From NCBI GenBank assembly GCA_027475525.1, contig JAMWFC010000055.1:186001-250000 (forward strand): DNA of 64,000 nt. The letters run 5' to 3'. Made by a program: the position numbers and the translations under genes. Source of the stretch: Macrolepiota albuminosa (taxonomy: Eukaryota; Basidiomycota; Agaricomycetes; Agaricales; Agaricaceae). The stretch's first letter is position 1. Each line of letters begins with the position of its first letter. This document shows positions 35,480-45,926 of the stretch, piece by piece. The notes beneath the pieces were generated by a model. It saw nothing but the letters and a program-made list of their open reading frames with translations. It did no database searches and was not told the DNA's origin.

Positions 35480-36912
35480 TCACTCCGGTATCCCATAACT
35501 ATCCTGTGGCCGACTGAGCTCTTCTATTCTGTTCAGCAGAGAATCAACTCTGCTCTCGAGACCAGAGACGTTGCCGCGCACGACACCCCGGTTCTCCTCG
35601 AGACTCTTCTCGACCCTCGACACTGCACCATCGAGCTCCGTGAGCGTCTCGTGCATCTTTCTCTGCTCTTCCTCGACTCCCTTCAGTGTCTCCTCAAACT
35701 CTGCCGCAGAGGTGTGCAATGTCGCAAGTGTCCGTAGACGCGTGAGTATATGAGGGATCTGGGGCAGGGCAGGTCCAAGGCGTGAGAGGATGGGCAGAAC
35801 GGTATCTTGAACATGCTGGGGCGCAGGTGTGATCGCGTCAGACTCAGGCTGTTGTTGGTGACGTTTTGCTGCTTGTTGCTGAGCCGCGTTGACGCGCTCG
35901 AGGTCGGACTGGAGGATTTTCAGACGTCGCGAGATGGAGTCGAGGTGCCGAGGTTGGGCGAGGAAGGTGAGCTGAGAGTTGAGCCGCGTTATGAGGGGGA
36001 GTAGTGGCGGCGGGAGGGGAGTGGTCTGAGGGAATCGTCAATGTTGTAGATGCATGGGGGCTGGAATGTGTCGTACCTCGTCAAGAGACGTGCTGGATGA
36101 ACCGACGAGTCTTTCAAGCTCGCCGACGCGCCGATCCATCTCTGCGATGGTCCTCGTCTCGGGCTTGCTTTCGTCGTTCTTGGCTGTCTGGTCTTTTGTC
36201 GTCCTGACCGTTTGTTCCTCACGGTCACGATCGTCACCAAGGACGGCACCGACCAGCTTGGCCCTCCCCTCTTTCCCCTTTCGTATCTTGTCCAACCTAC
36301 CTCTGACGTCTACCAGCCCACGAATCAGCTCACCGGGGTCGACATTGTCGACTTCCCGTTCCTTGGCGATTTTCGGGTTCGACGGATCTGCAAGTTCAGC
36401 TTCCAAAGCTGCTAGTTCTGTCTGTAAAGATCGTAGCCTCGCTGAAAGAGACAATGAGCGTGTATTTGTCGGCTCGTTGTACGACGAGTCTTCGTCAGGA
36501 GGGTATGTAAAGTATGTCCGTTGCCGATCTTGATCACTAGAATCAGTGTGAGCATGCAATATTACGCGTAACAAAACGGACGTTTTCGTTCTGCTTTGAG
36601 GAAGCGCCTGGTGGCTTCTGCGTGGTCGATCAAGTTACTCGAGTCGATGTCTTCTCTGCCGTTGATGTCGTTGCGGGCACGAGGGATTACTTCCTCGTCG
36701 CTCTCTTCGTCATTCTGAGATGCGTTGGGGATTAGCGAGAGGGTAGACGACTAGAAAGTGTGCTAACCGTGTCGTTCGCAGACTGGAAGGTATCCTGAGT
36801 CTCGTATACGTCTGGCGCGGTGTCCTGTAAAGGCAGATAGATTAAAATAAGAATTGAACGATGATAAGAGACGAACGATATCAGGAAGATCAGCATACTT
36901 GTTACTGCTCAT
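35480..36912 (-). CDS. Dynactin subunit 2 (dynamitin, p50/JNM1)
   Basis: A coiled-coil subunit of the dynactin shoulder that couples dynein to cargo and to the Arp1 filament. The N-terminus MSSNKYADLPDI followed by a DTAPDVYETQDTF segment is the conserved dynamitin start. A basic region and several coiled coils follow: ARLRSLQTELAALEAELADP (near 36395-36455), AEMDRRVGELERLVGSS, HLDSISRRLKILQSDLERVN, and a C-terminal LEEN..VVRGNVSGLESRVDSL near 35520-35590. Four or five introns are implied. The length of about 400 residues is typical. The first ATG (36912) is fixed by the conserved N-terminus. Confidence 0.88.
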
Positions 36913-36985
36913 GGTGTTGGTCAGAGTCGAGACGCGTTTGGACAAACTCAAAGATTGACAGAGGCAGAGGATTGCCAAAAAGTAA

Positions 36986-37067
36986 CGTCACCTGAGCGAT
37001 TCGAACACTCGCGGGCAAAGCCCAACCGCTTAGCAGGCGATCCCGTTAACCACTCCGGCAAAGTGAC
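36986..37067 (-). tRNA. tRNA-Ser (anticodon GCT)
   Basis: An 82-nt cloverleaf on the minus strand. The acceptor arms GTCACTT and AGGTGAC pair with one G-U. The D region is GCCGGAGTGGTTAACGGGA. The anticodon loop CTGCTAA sits between ATCGC and GCGGT and gives GCT. The long variable arm (TGGGCTTTGCCC) is typical of class II tRNA-Ser. The T arm GAGTG-TTCGAAT-CGCTC holds the B box. No intron is present. It reads AGC/AGU serine codons and lies in the short gap between dynamitin and the asparaginase gene. Confidence 0.93.
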
Positions 37068-37222
37068 GATGCTTGGAAAGAAAATAACATGTCTATGTCA
37101 GGAAGGCAGCTGCTATATTCCTGTGAAAGCACTTGCGAATCGATTGCCTCCATCTCCTCATTTAGATCGAAATACCCTAGCATTAGTCAAATATACTCGC
37201 TTATCTCCCACCACCATCACCG

Positions 37223-38614
37223 ATGGTTCTATCGGAGAAGCAACCCCTTCTGATACCCTCTGTCCGCCCAATGGAACAGCGCTATGTCCTCGTTGTACAT
37301 GGTGGTGCTGGCATCATGTCAAGGGAAGGTTCAACTCCCGCCCAGCGTGCAGCATACAAAGCCGGTCTATGTGCAGCTCTAGTAGCCGTGTGTCTCTTGT
37401 TCGCCGCGTCTCAAGTGGGTTTAAATGCCCTACCAGGGTTACAATGTTCTGCACGACGGCGGTGAAGCTATGGACGCAGTAGTCGCGGCTGTTTCTCTCA
37501 TGGAAGGTATCTTGAGTTAGACTTTTCTAACCACCTGCCAATTTATATCGAGAGTAGACAACCCTCTCTTCAACAGTGGTAAAGGATCTGTGTTCAATGT
37601 CGCCGGCAAAGTTGTTCATTGCTAAAGGACTCGGCCGTGTGCTAACTATTGGCGTTGGTTCTCAGAACGAGCTCGAGGCTTCGTTAATGCTGTCCAAGCC
37701 TCCAGCGTCCCACCCTGACATCCCTACTAGCCGACGTGGGCTTGGAGCTACCCTCTTAACACGCACCCGCAACCCCTCGCAACTTGTCCGGGCTCTCTAC
37801 CTCTCGCCTTCTGCCGCACCCCATGTCTTCCTCTCTGGAACTTCAGCAGAGTCCCTTGGCGAGTCCCTTGGCGTTCAGCTCGTCGATCCGTCGTACTTCT
37901 TCACGGAACGTAGATGGAGAGAACATCGGCATGGCCTCGGGCTTCCAGAAGAGCCGCTGCCTAAGCACCTTGCCTCTACAAATGACATCCAGCTGATGCC
38001 TGCTCTCGACCAGCTACCAACTGGCACTGTGGGCGCTGTGGCCTTGGATATCCGGGGTTGCATCGCAGTACTGACGTCTACAGGAGGCCGTACAAATAAG
38101 CTTGTTGGCCGTATTGGAGATACCCCGTCCATGGGGTCTGGATATTGGGCAGAGCAATGGAGTACATCTCAAGGTAATTGGATCCAGAAATTGATAGATA
38201 GAATCTTCAACTCCAAGCAAGGACCCCATGCTGTTGGAATTTCCGGCACTGGAGACGGAGACGTGGGTAACCTTTGAGTTGACCACATTCGCATGGGTTT
38301 AAATTGGCGTTGTAGTATTTCATCAGGCTTAATACTGCAGTTACTATCGCACGCAGGCTACAGTACCTTCATGAACCGCTGGAAGTCGCTGCTCAAACAG
38401 CTGTTGAGGATCTACTTGTCCAAGGAGGTAATGGTGGGGTGATAGCTCTCGATGATCTGGGAAATGGTGTGTTTCCCTGTCGAATTAAAGAGGGTGAACT
38501 TGAACTTCCTCACTAGTCTCTATGCCGCTCAATTGTTCTGGAATGTATCGTGGTGTCATTAGGGAAGATGGTATCCCGAAGACAGCTATCTTTGCAGACG
38601 ATATCTTGGATTGA
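37223..38614 (+). CDS. Plant-type L-asparaginase / isoaspartyl peptidase (Ntn-hydrolase)
   Basis: A type 2 (threonine-dependent) asparaginase that hydrolyses asparagine or beta-aspartyl peptides after autocleavage. The N-terminal block YVLVVHGGAGIMSREGSTP is followed, after an intron, by LHDGGEAMDAVVAAVSLMED and NPLFNSGKGSVFNVAGK. The cleavage site is TGTVGAVALDIRGCIAVLTS near 38010-38070, with the nucleophilic Thr in GTVGAV. GRIGDTPSMGSGYWAEQ and AVGISGTGDGD complete the family pattern. The protein ends VIREDGIPKTAIFADDILD. Five or so introns are implied. The start could be 37223 or the Met 16 codons downstream (MEQRYVLVV); the frame is open from the first. Confidence 0.9.
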
Positions 38615-40557
38615 TATTCGTTTTATTCCCTATTTTCTGCACTAGTGTTCACTGGTATGTCTTGTAACTGAGTCTCGTGTGTCTTGCCTTCGGCCTCGAT
38701 GCAGAAAATATCTTTTGCCCTTCGTCTCAAAAAAAAGCTGTTTGGTCGACCTAGATGTGGGTTCCAAGGTCCTGTAGACTTGAAAGTCCTTATGCATTGA
38801 CAACGCATTTACAATCAAAGGGCACGAGGCTACTTCGTTTCCAATTCTTCCATCAACATAGTTTATCCCCTGATTTCTGAAACCTCGGCTCGATACATCA
38901 CTTATAAATCAAAGTTCATGGCGTCAGACGCAAAATACCCTTACTTGATTCTGAGCTTGTTGTTCAAGCAGCGTGCACAGACCCCATCCCATTAGACGTA
39001 AAGCCGTTGTGTCCATCAAAAGTAGAGAGAGGAAACGTTTTTATGACCTTTCAGATCTGTTCAAACTTTTACACCAGTTTGCCTGACCGATACACGCATA
39101 AGAACCAGTAGCAAAGAGAAGGTCATCGTGCTTCCCTGACCACCTCGGTCTTGACAAAGTCTAATAGATCAAAAGGCTATGCTGGGCATCACCTTCTCTA
39201 TCACAAAGCCGCGCATTCTTCTTATTCGCCGAATTGTTAACTGACCCCCGGTTCGAGCTATCCACGCGCTATTTATACGAGGAGATGGATCTCTCGCTCC
39301 TCGATCAATGAAATGAATTCAAGTCAGAAACTTCCTTGGTTCGTTGATCATTCCTTCGGTCATTCGGTAGGTAGTGCAATGTACTATGCTAATCTTGGTC
39401 TTGCCAAAGATATCATTGTGCTCATTGTGCTGGTCATGATCATCTTCTGCATGGGAAATAAATCCAGTACAATAGGACGGCATGCAAATGACAGCTTTCA
39501 TAACGTTAGACCCCTTGTCTAATTGTTTGTCGACCTCTAGGACATCCAATGCTACCGTATATAGTCAATGGAGCTGAGAAACTTTCCTGCTTTCTTGTGA
39601 AACAATCGCCGGCGTTTGTTACTGTGATTGGGGAGACGTCAATTCCACAGATATTCCCAAGTGTGTCTTGAAGCTTGAAGCTCAAATAACAATTGAGTCC
39701 GGCTGTCTCGTCTCTCAAAGCAACCTTTCGAAGATGGAAACTTTAGTTGACTCTCCAGCTGGTACTTACACGTAATCTGAAGATGCGTGTCCGTCCATCG
39801 ACTCCCACATCATATCTACGACGATGGAGCGTCCCGATTAGTTAATTTATAGTCCGATAGTCTGAATGCTGACGGATATTGTTTGACAATTTACAAACCG
39901 CAAGGTGATTCCTTTTAGCTGTCGACAATTGTCGTCTCATGATGAAGACAAGGGCTAAGCCTACACTAGAATTACATTTTACTCATGAATTTTCATCTAC
40001 GTCCCGGCAAGCATGGATATCAACTAGACAAAGGCGACCTCGAAGGGATCTAACGTTATGAAGCGTGCTGTAAATTGGTAGAATTGACTTCTCTTCGTTT
40101 TCATCAGCTCCAATTTACATCTTTTCATCAGCGCCACCATTTATAGCCTTCGCATTCCCATAAAATAACAAGAAACCGCTTTGTCGCGGTCCGATCGCTA
40201 CCAAACGAAGACATGCAATGAATGGTACGTACAGTTGGAGGAGTTTGACAAAAGAATCGACTGCTGATGGAGACAGTCAACAAGAAGCATTCCTGTTATT
40301 GGTCCATGTTTAGTATCATGGTGACGAATCTTTGGCGATGACAGGATACTTTCACACAAATACGTAAACTGAACAAGGGTGGCAAAAAATGCCAACAAGT
40401 ACCCATAAATCTCTGCCCATATGCTACCTGGTTATTCTTCGATCCCAAAGTACTGGCTACTTTGCCCTGTCTGTTGAACTAGGTTTAAATTTTCAAAGCA
40501 CGGTGTGCTCAACTCACTTCTCGAGCTTGTCCTTCAGTTCCGCTTAGTCTTCTGCGA
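38615..40557. other. Long gene-poor region upstream of the STE3 gene
   Basis: About 1.9 kb of AT-richer sequence. Only short open stretches are present on both strands, with no family resemblance. It was scanned for short reading frames ending in a CaaX box, as in basidiomycete pheromone precursors, and none was convincing. Confidence 0.5.
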
Positions 40558-42113
40558 TGCCGGCTGTCACTACGTCTTTCTCTGTCTTGTCTTGCATCTC
40601 CTCCGTGTTAGTACTCCTTTCTTTCCCATGGTACCTAGAATGTACGTCCTATCCCATATTCTCTTGTCTAACTTGACATCAATGCCATATGATCTCTATA
40701 TCATTAGCACCTTACAGCACTGGCGTTTATCTCTACATGGCCTGGACGTCCCTGGGTTGTCTCAACCTTTGCGTAAACTCAATCATGTGGTGCCAAAGCA
40801 TGTCCAATATAGCCCCAATCTGGTGTGACATTTGTATGCCTGTTTGCTGATTTGAATAAGGAGATGACTCGCTCACGGTGCTTCACCTTGTAGCGACAAA
40901 GTTCATGACTATCGTGGGTGTCGCGCTCCCGGTAGCTTCAATGTGTATCTGTCGGCATCTGTGTCATCACACCATTAGATGTGTCCCTCGATCCAAGACA
41001 ATTGTGAGTGTCTTGACGACTCGAGTTCTATGGATTAGTTACACGGTGCTGTGAACAGGAACGACGACGTATGCTTCTAGATCTGTCTATTGGGCTTGGG
41101 GTGCCAGCCGTCTATGCGCTCCTTTGTGAGCTCTCCGATGAGAAACCCATTCGGTTGCTTATGACAGCTTGTAGACATCGTTGTACAGCGATTCCGCTTC
41201 AACATTTTTGAAGGGTATGGATGCGTGCCTTCCGTGTATAATACGCCTCTGGCATACGGCATTGTCCAGGCCCCCATACTCGCATTTGCTCTAGTGTCAA
41301 CCATCTACTGTTGTAAGCTCTTTGTCAATCATGTGAGATAGTCAAAAGTCTGAGTGGCAAGGCATCTAGTTCGGAGCCTCATTCGGTTCAGGCGATTCAC
41401 AGCGGAGGATCTTTCAACAAAGCCTTGTCTGAGCCTTCACGGGTACTTTCGTCTCTTGTGCCTTGCTGCCACCGAGATCATACTCAGCGCAGCCGGTTGT
41501 ATCATGAGTATTGTCTTGTCGTCTCGTGGCCAAGTTACCCCGTGGGTTTCCTGGGGGGACAGGCTGGAGGGTGAGTTTCAATTACCTTGTTGAAAGAAGG
41601 ACCCTTTGAAAATGATATTGTAGTGGTAGAGTTTCCATTTGAAGTGTGGCGTGCCGATTTGGTCCATCTGCTGAACCTGGAGGAAGCACGGTGGACAATG
41701 GTTGCACGGGCCATAGTTTTTTTCGCACTCTTCGCCTTCTCTGGCGAGTCAAGAGGTTGCTACTGGCACATATACAAGACATTTTCTAATAGGTTTTGTA
41801 TGGGAAGCAAAACCAGGTATGTTACGCTCATTTCAATGTGTTGCGACGGAAGTTTATCGGCAGAAACTCCGAGGGAAGGAGGTGTTCACTGGCCAGCTCT
41901 AACATTAGTAGTAGCTCGACGGTGCTCAACATCACTGCGCCCTCCTCACAGGAGTCGGTGCTCTCAACAGATACTCGTGCCGATGGTGTTACCAGACTTG
42001 ACGACTGGAAAGATGCTCCACTCGACACACTGCGACCTCTGAGTACTACGACTTCAGAATCAATGTACAGCACAAATACAGACCCTGAAATTGAGTGTGC
42101 GCACGGACCATGA
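40558..42113 (+). CDS. STE3-type pheromone receptor (fungal class D GPCR)
   Basis: A seven-helix receptor of the STE3 family, which in basidiomycetes senses lipopeptide pheromones and defines the B mating type; non-mating paralogues are also common. Exon 1 starts MPAVTTSFSVLSCISSVLVL with FPWYLE. Then SPYSTGVYLYMAWTSLGCLN and NSIMWCQSM, ending APIWCDI (TM2-TM3). After introns come KFMTIVGVALPVASMCIC, RRRMLLDLSIGLGVPAVYAL, and FRFNIFEGYGCVPSVYNTPL. GYFRLLCLAATEI and VTPWVSWGD follow, then EVWRADL and RWTMVARAIVFFALFAF (TM7). A Ser/Thr-rich cytoplasmic tail ends at 42113. All joins tested (for example 41287 to 41369) keep the frame, so the gene looks intact. No pheromone gene was found beside it. 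Confidence 0.88.
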
Positions 42114-42381
42114 CCCCGTACACCGCGGAAGATCTCGATCGGGTGTATTGTTCCTGGCGGCGGCGCCCCTATTTCCGCTCAGACATATGATCGACAAGTG
42201 TACACCACCCTGGATTTTCTGATGGGACGGGGATTATTTGTCCCAGCATCGGGATCCTCTAAATGAAAATTGAAATTATGGGTAGATAACAATTATGGAT
42301 CTAATTCTGCAATGACGTTGGTGTTGTCATCAACCCGTCCAGATTACGTAGTATAGCCGCCAACTTGAACTCTAATACACT

Positions 42382-43187
42382 CTACTGTGTTTTCAGTTGG
42401 TTGCTCGTCCGAATGTGCGAGTTTATGTCAGAGCCCAGTCGCCATATGATTAGCGAACAAAAGGTAACCCACACCCTGCAACACATCAAAACAGTCAAAA
42501 GCATCTTCTCGTCTGGTGCATACATCCACCTACAGATTAGGCATGATCCAAAACAGGAACGCGACCATGGGGTCGTTGTGTCCAGTAGAACACCCGCTGC
42601 AAAAATACTCTTGACTAGTGTACAGCAGCGTTTTTGCGAGCGTCATCACTGCCCCCGTGTATCCGAACAACGGTGCCACGTCGGACACCTTCACATGAAC
42701 GAGGTAGAGGTAAATTAGCTGCCATGAGGTCAATTGACGTCCGGCAATGACATTTAAGATGGCCGACGCACATTCATTGTTATTTCAAGTACATTGAGAA
42801 CGGCTTGCAGATACCGAGTTAGAGTTAAACCGACCCCTGTTCTGTATCCAGACCTACCTGCTGCCCCAGCGAACCCCTCCCCGTTCTCATAGGCTTGAAC
42901 TCCATATACCTAATGAACATACGCCATCACTGTCTTGGAGGAAGCATGAGGCTTCTTACATAGTCAACCTTTTCGTACAGCTCATATGGCTTCCAAATCC
43001 AGTGAAGGTCACCCCCTACCATCGACCGTGGTCTGCAAGTTGTTCCCGAGTTTCCTCAGCCATGGAATCAGCGGCGTAAGTCATCAAAAGGCCCTCACCG
43101 CATAAGGCAGTAACCCGCATCCCAAAGCATGAGTGGGGCGGTGAATGCAAACCAGATGGTGATCCAGGCATAGCTTTTGGGCGCCAT
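42382..43187 (-). CDS. EXPERA-domain (EBP-like) membrane protein
   Basis: A multi-pass protein of the EXPERA superfamily (emopamil-binding protein and relatives; sterol isomerase or ER-chaperone-like). The start MAPKSYAWITIWFAFTAPLM at 43187 is followed by LWDAGYCLMR, then after an intron PRSMVGGDLHWIWKPYELYE. VYGVQAYENGEGFAGAA follows, and a later exon has SWQLIYLYLVHVKVSDVAPL and GAVMTLAKTLLY. SGCSTGHNDPMVAFLFWIMP and a last exon (VWVTFCSLIIWRLGSDIN) finish at 42382. Four introns keep the frame. The conserved acidic and aromatic residues of the domain are present. Which sterol or partner it acts on is not known; it may lack isomerase activity. Confidence 0.75.
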
Positions 43188-43855
43188 AGCCGGAGGAGTC
43201 TCGCTGGGAGGAGGAGGAGAAAGGCGAGGGAAATATTTTGACTACACACCAAACAGCTTTTAAACTTTTTGAGGGAAGCTGAAGATCATCCTTTCGAACT
43301 TCGAAGCATTCTGTGTGTGAATCCGAGCCACAGGGTCCTGATCCCGCCGCACATGGTCCACTCTGTGCTTTCCGGCCATATCCTTCCCATGATTCTGACC
43401 ATTATAAGCTCAAATATCCATTCACACCTCTCCGTAAAGCAGGAATTTTCTTTCTGCATAAACCCCCGATGTCCCCCGATGTTTCGGGCCAAGATTGCGT
43501 ACATGAGGCCCACAACCAAGGTTCTTGCCCGTCACGAACTCTACTTATTCGGCTCGAATATCTTGTCCTCCATCCCATAATTGTCCACGTTGTTTATCGC
43601 CTCCCATGCATGTTGGACCAACCTCGGTGGCGGACCCAGGAGTTGAATTTTTCACAACAGTTCGCTGAGGGATTTTCCTAATAGTCAGCCTCTGCATTGA
43701 TAAAGTACATACGAGCAGTGTTTCCCTGCTGCAACAGTTCGCTGAGGGATTTTCCTAATAGTCAGCCTCTGCATTGATAAAGTACATACGAGCAGTGTTT
43801 CCCTGCTGCACCCCTTCATTTGAACGACATCCCGGATCTTTAGAAATTGCTCGAC
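43188..43855. other. Region between the EXPERA gene and an uncharacterised gene
   Basis: Holds duplication B. Open stretches on both strands (43269-43681) do not resemble any known family and are not annotated as genes. It probably contains two divergent promoters. Confidence 0.4.
43655..43808. repeat. Exact 77-bp tandem duplication B
   Basis: Copies 43655-43731 and 43732-43808 are identical. Intergenic. Confidence 0.97.
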
Positions 43856-45864
43856 ATGGCTTCAAATGAAGGCTGTAACAATCTTTGTACAGCCATCACG
43901 TCCTTCATTTCTTGGTTGGCATATCTTCTGGCGTCTTTATTCAAGCGCTCACGGCCGCTCGAAGAACTGCCGATCGTGATGTCCGGTTCGCAGCAGACCA
44001 TGGCACTGCTAGAGGCGTTTCACGCCGAAAACCAAGGTTTCTAATCCAATTTGCAACCACCGCTTCGTTCGGAATTGACCCTGTCATCTCATAGTGTCAG
44101 TTTCTCGTCCTCATGCTCGGCAATACGGCCGGGCAGGACCAAGAATTGATCCTCCAATTGATAAAGGATTGATTCGCTCAGCCACATCTCCAGGTAAACC
44201 AAAGAGTGCCAGCTCAATCCCTGTGGCCCGCGATAAACTTCTGTCAAATTATCCTGCTGCGTTCAGATGGACAGCGCCAATAACCAGACCTGAGGACAGT
44301 GATTGGGAGTCTATGATGGATGGCGATAGGGTCCAGAGCGGTCTTGGAAACCTAGGGCAGCGACGTGGATTCAAAGGAAAGCCTCTAACGGTCAGAAAGT
44401 GGTCGCAGTCATCGTCATTTCTCTCTCTCCCACGAGGGCTGAATTTGACTCCTAGAAGCTCTAGTATAGCCTCTCTTGATGGAGCCTTTTCTTCTAGTCC
44501 TCGTACACCATTGGGATCAATGGCGAGTCGAATGCGTAGTGTCTCTTTATCTGTGGTCTCTTGGTCTTCTGGTGTAAACGTACACCATTGGGATCAATGG
44601 CGAGTCGAATGCGTAGTGTCTCTTTATCTGTGGTCTCTTGGTCTTCTGGTGTAAAGCTCCTCTGCAGGAGGTCACGCAAGGCCTGCAGGAATTGTACGAT
44701 GTGTCTGACCCATTCGCATCTCCTGGAAACACGTTCTTCGTGCTCATTACCGATGCAAGTACAGTGCCCTTGCACGACCCATGCCAACTTGGCTTCTATA
44801 GGCAAAATGGAATGACGCGAAACCGGTCTTGTATTGCGAAGAACGTCCCACATTCGGCGTTTACGAATGCTCGGATGAAGACGACGATCTATGATCTATC
44901 GACTGCGGACATTGTACCTGCTCGAAACATTCGGCGTTTACGAATGCTCGGATGAAGACGACGATCTATGATCTATCGACTGCGGACATTGTACCTGCTC
45001 GAATGGGTGTTCCTGCTATCCGCAAAAACGTGATCGCGAACTTGAAAGTCGCGGAGAGCGATGTCGCAGATGGAACCACGGCCACGAATTCGCCAACTAT
45101 CGTTCTTACTGCCCCACCAAGTCCGACTGTACAGCAAGTCGACAAGGACAAAACAAAACTTGGCGGTGAATCATCTGCCGAGTTAGATGTGCTCAAAGTG
45201 CCCGATAATCGTCGACGAATCTTGGAAGAGAGAGAAACAAGACTGATAGAAGCTAGTAAGGTACCAAGATCCGCTTTAGCAGCAATTGGCAATTCGACAT
45301 CATCTTCTGAACAAAACCAGCAGGACATCAATGGACTAACGACTCCCCAATCAAGATGCGTCTTGTCAGTTTTACCGGCAACCGGTTGTTTCGGTGATGA
45401 TGGCTTTGTAGACGTTCAGCTACCAGATTTCAAATATGCTTGTCAGTTTTACCGGCAACCGGTTGTTTCGGTGATGATGGCTTTGTAGACGTTCAGCTAC
45501 CAGATTTCAAATATGCGAATTTCCCAAACTGGTGTATGAACCATGTCGTCCGAGTGACGATGCTGCTTAGTGCCTTTTCCAGGTTGTACTGACACCTGGC
45601 ACCCTGTTCGTTTGATTCTGCACCCAAACGACGAAGCTCGCTGCGCCCTCTGGTTCTCCCGGCCCGTGTTGCAAGGCACCCTGTTCGTTTGATTCTGCAC
45701 CCAAACGACGAAGCTCGCTGCGCCCTCTGGTTCTCCCGGCCCGTGTTGCAAGCCGCCTATCCGCACGTATCGCCCTAGTTCCAGAGGACGACACGAGCCG
45801 TTCACAGGGATTGGAAGGTATTATTGCGTTACTCGATGTGGGATTCACTGCCCATGAAATGTAA
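43856..45864 (+). CDS. Uncharacterised Ser/Pro-rich protein, disrupted by four 77-bp duplications
   Basis: Family not recognised. Exon 1 (MASNEGCNNLCTAITSFISW) contains a hydrophobic stretch (ITSFISWLAYLLASLF) and ends ..AENQ at an intron (about 44037-44093). Exon 2 is basic and Ser-rich (VSRPHARQYGRAGPRIDPPI, later LTVRKWSQSSSFLSLPRGLN). A more folded-looking segment follows near 44662-44830 (QGLQELYDVSDPFASPGNTF, FVLITDASTVPLHDP). Near the end are RRRILEERETRLIEASKVPR and a last segment KRRSSLRPLVLPARVASRLS ending GFTAHEM. Duplications C, D, E and F each shift the frame; taking one copy of D and E makes the flanking frames continuous. The exon joins around C and F are uncertain, so the protein should be read as provisional. 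Confidence 0.55.
44502..44655. repeat. Exact 77-bp tandem duplication C
   Basis: Copies 44502-44578 and 44579-44655 are identical and cannot be extended on either side. Inside the gene 43856-45864. Confidence 0.97.
44850..45003. repeat. Exact 77-bp tandem duplication D
   Basis: Copies 44850-44926 and 44927-45003 are identical. Collapsing one copy joins the frame ending DIVPAR to the frame starting MGVPAIRKN. Confidence 0.97.
45362..45515. repeat. Exact 77-bp tandem duplication E
   Basis: Copies 45362-45438 and 45439-45515 are identical. Inside the gene 43856-45864, just after an exon segment ending QSRCV. Confidence 0.97.
45598..45751. repeat. Exact 77-bp tandem duplication F
   Basis: Copies 45598-45674 and 45675-45751 are identical. 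Inside the last exon of the gene 43856-45864. Confidence 0.97.
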
Positions 45865-45926
45865 ACATGAAAGATGCTGTATTTTATTTCGAGCTTAAAA
45901 TATACTCAAATTGCTACGTATACAGA

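Noticed and set aside
39313..39522. Short hydrophobic reading frame upstream of STE3 as a pheromone or membrane peptide
   Set aside because: It has no CaaX ending, no pheromone-like maturation site and no family resemblance.
43269..43681. Open stretches on both strands between the EXPERA gene and the next gene
   Set aside because: No recognisable family, no consistent splice pattern, and the stretches overlap on opposite strands. Not enough to call a gene.
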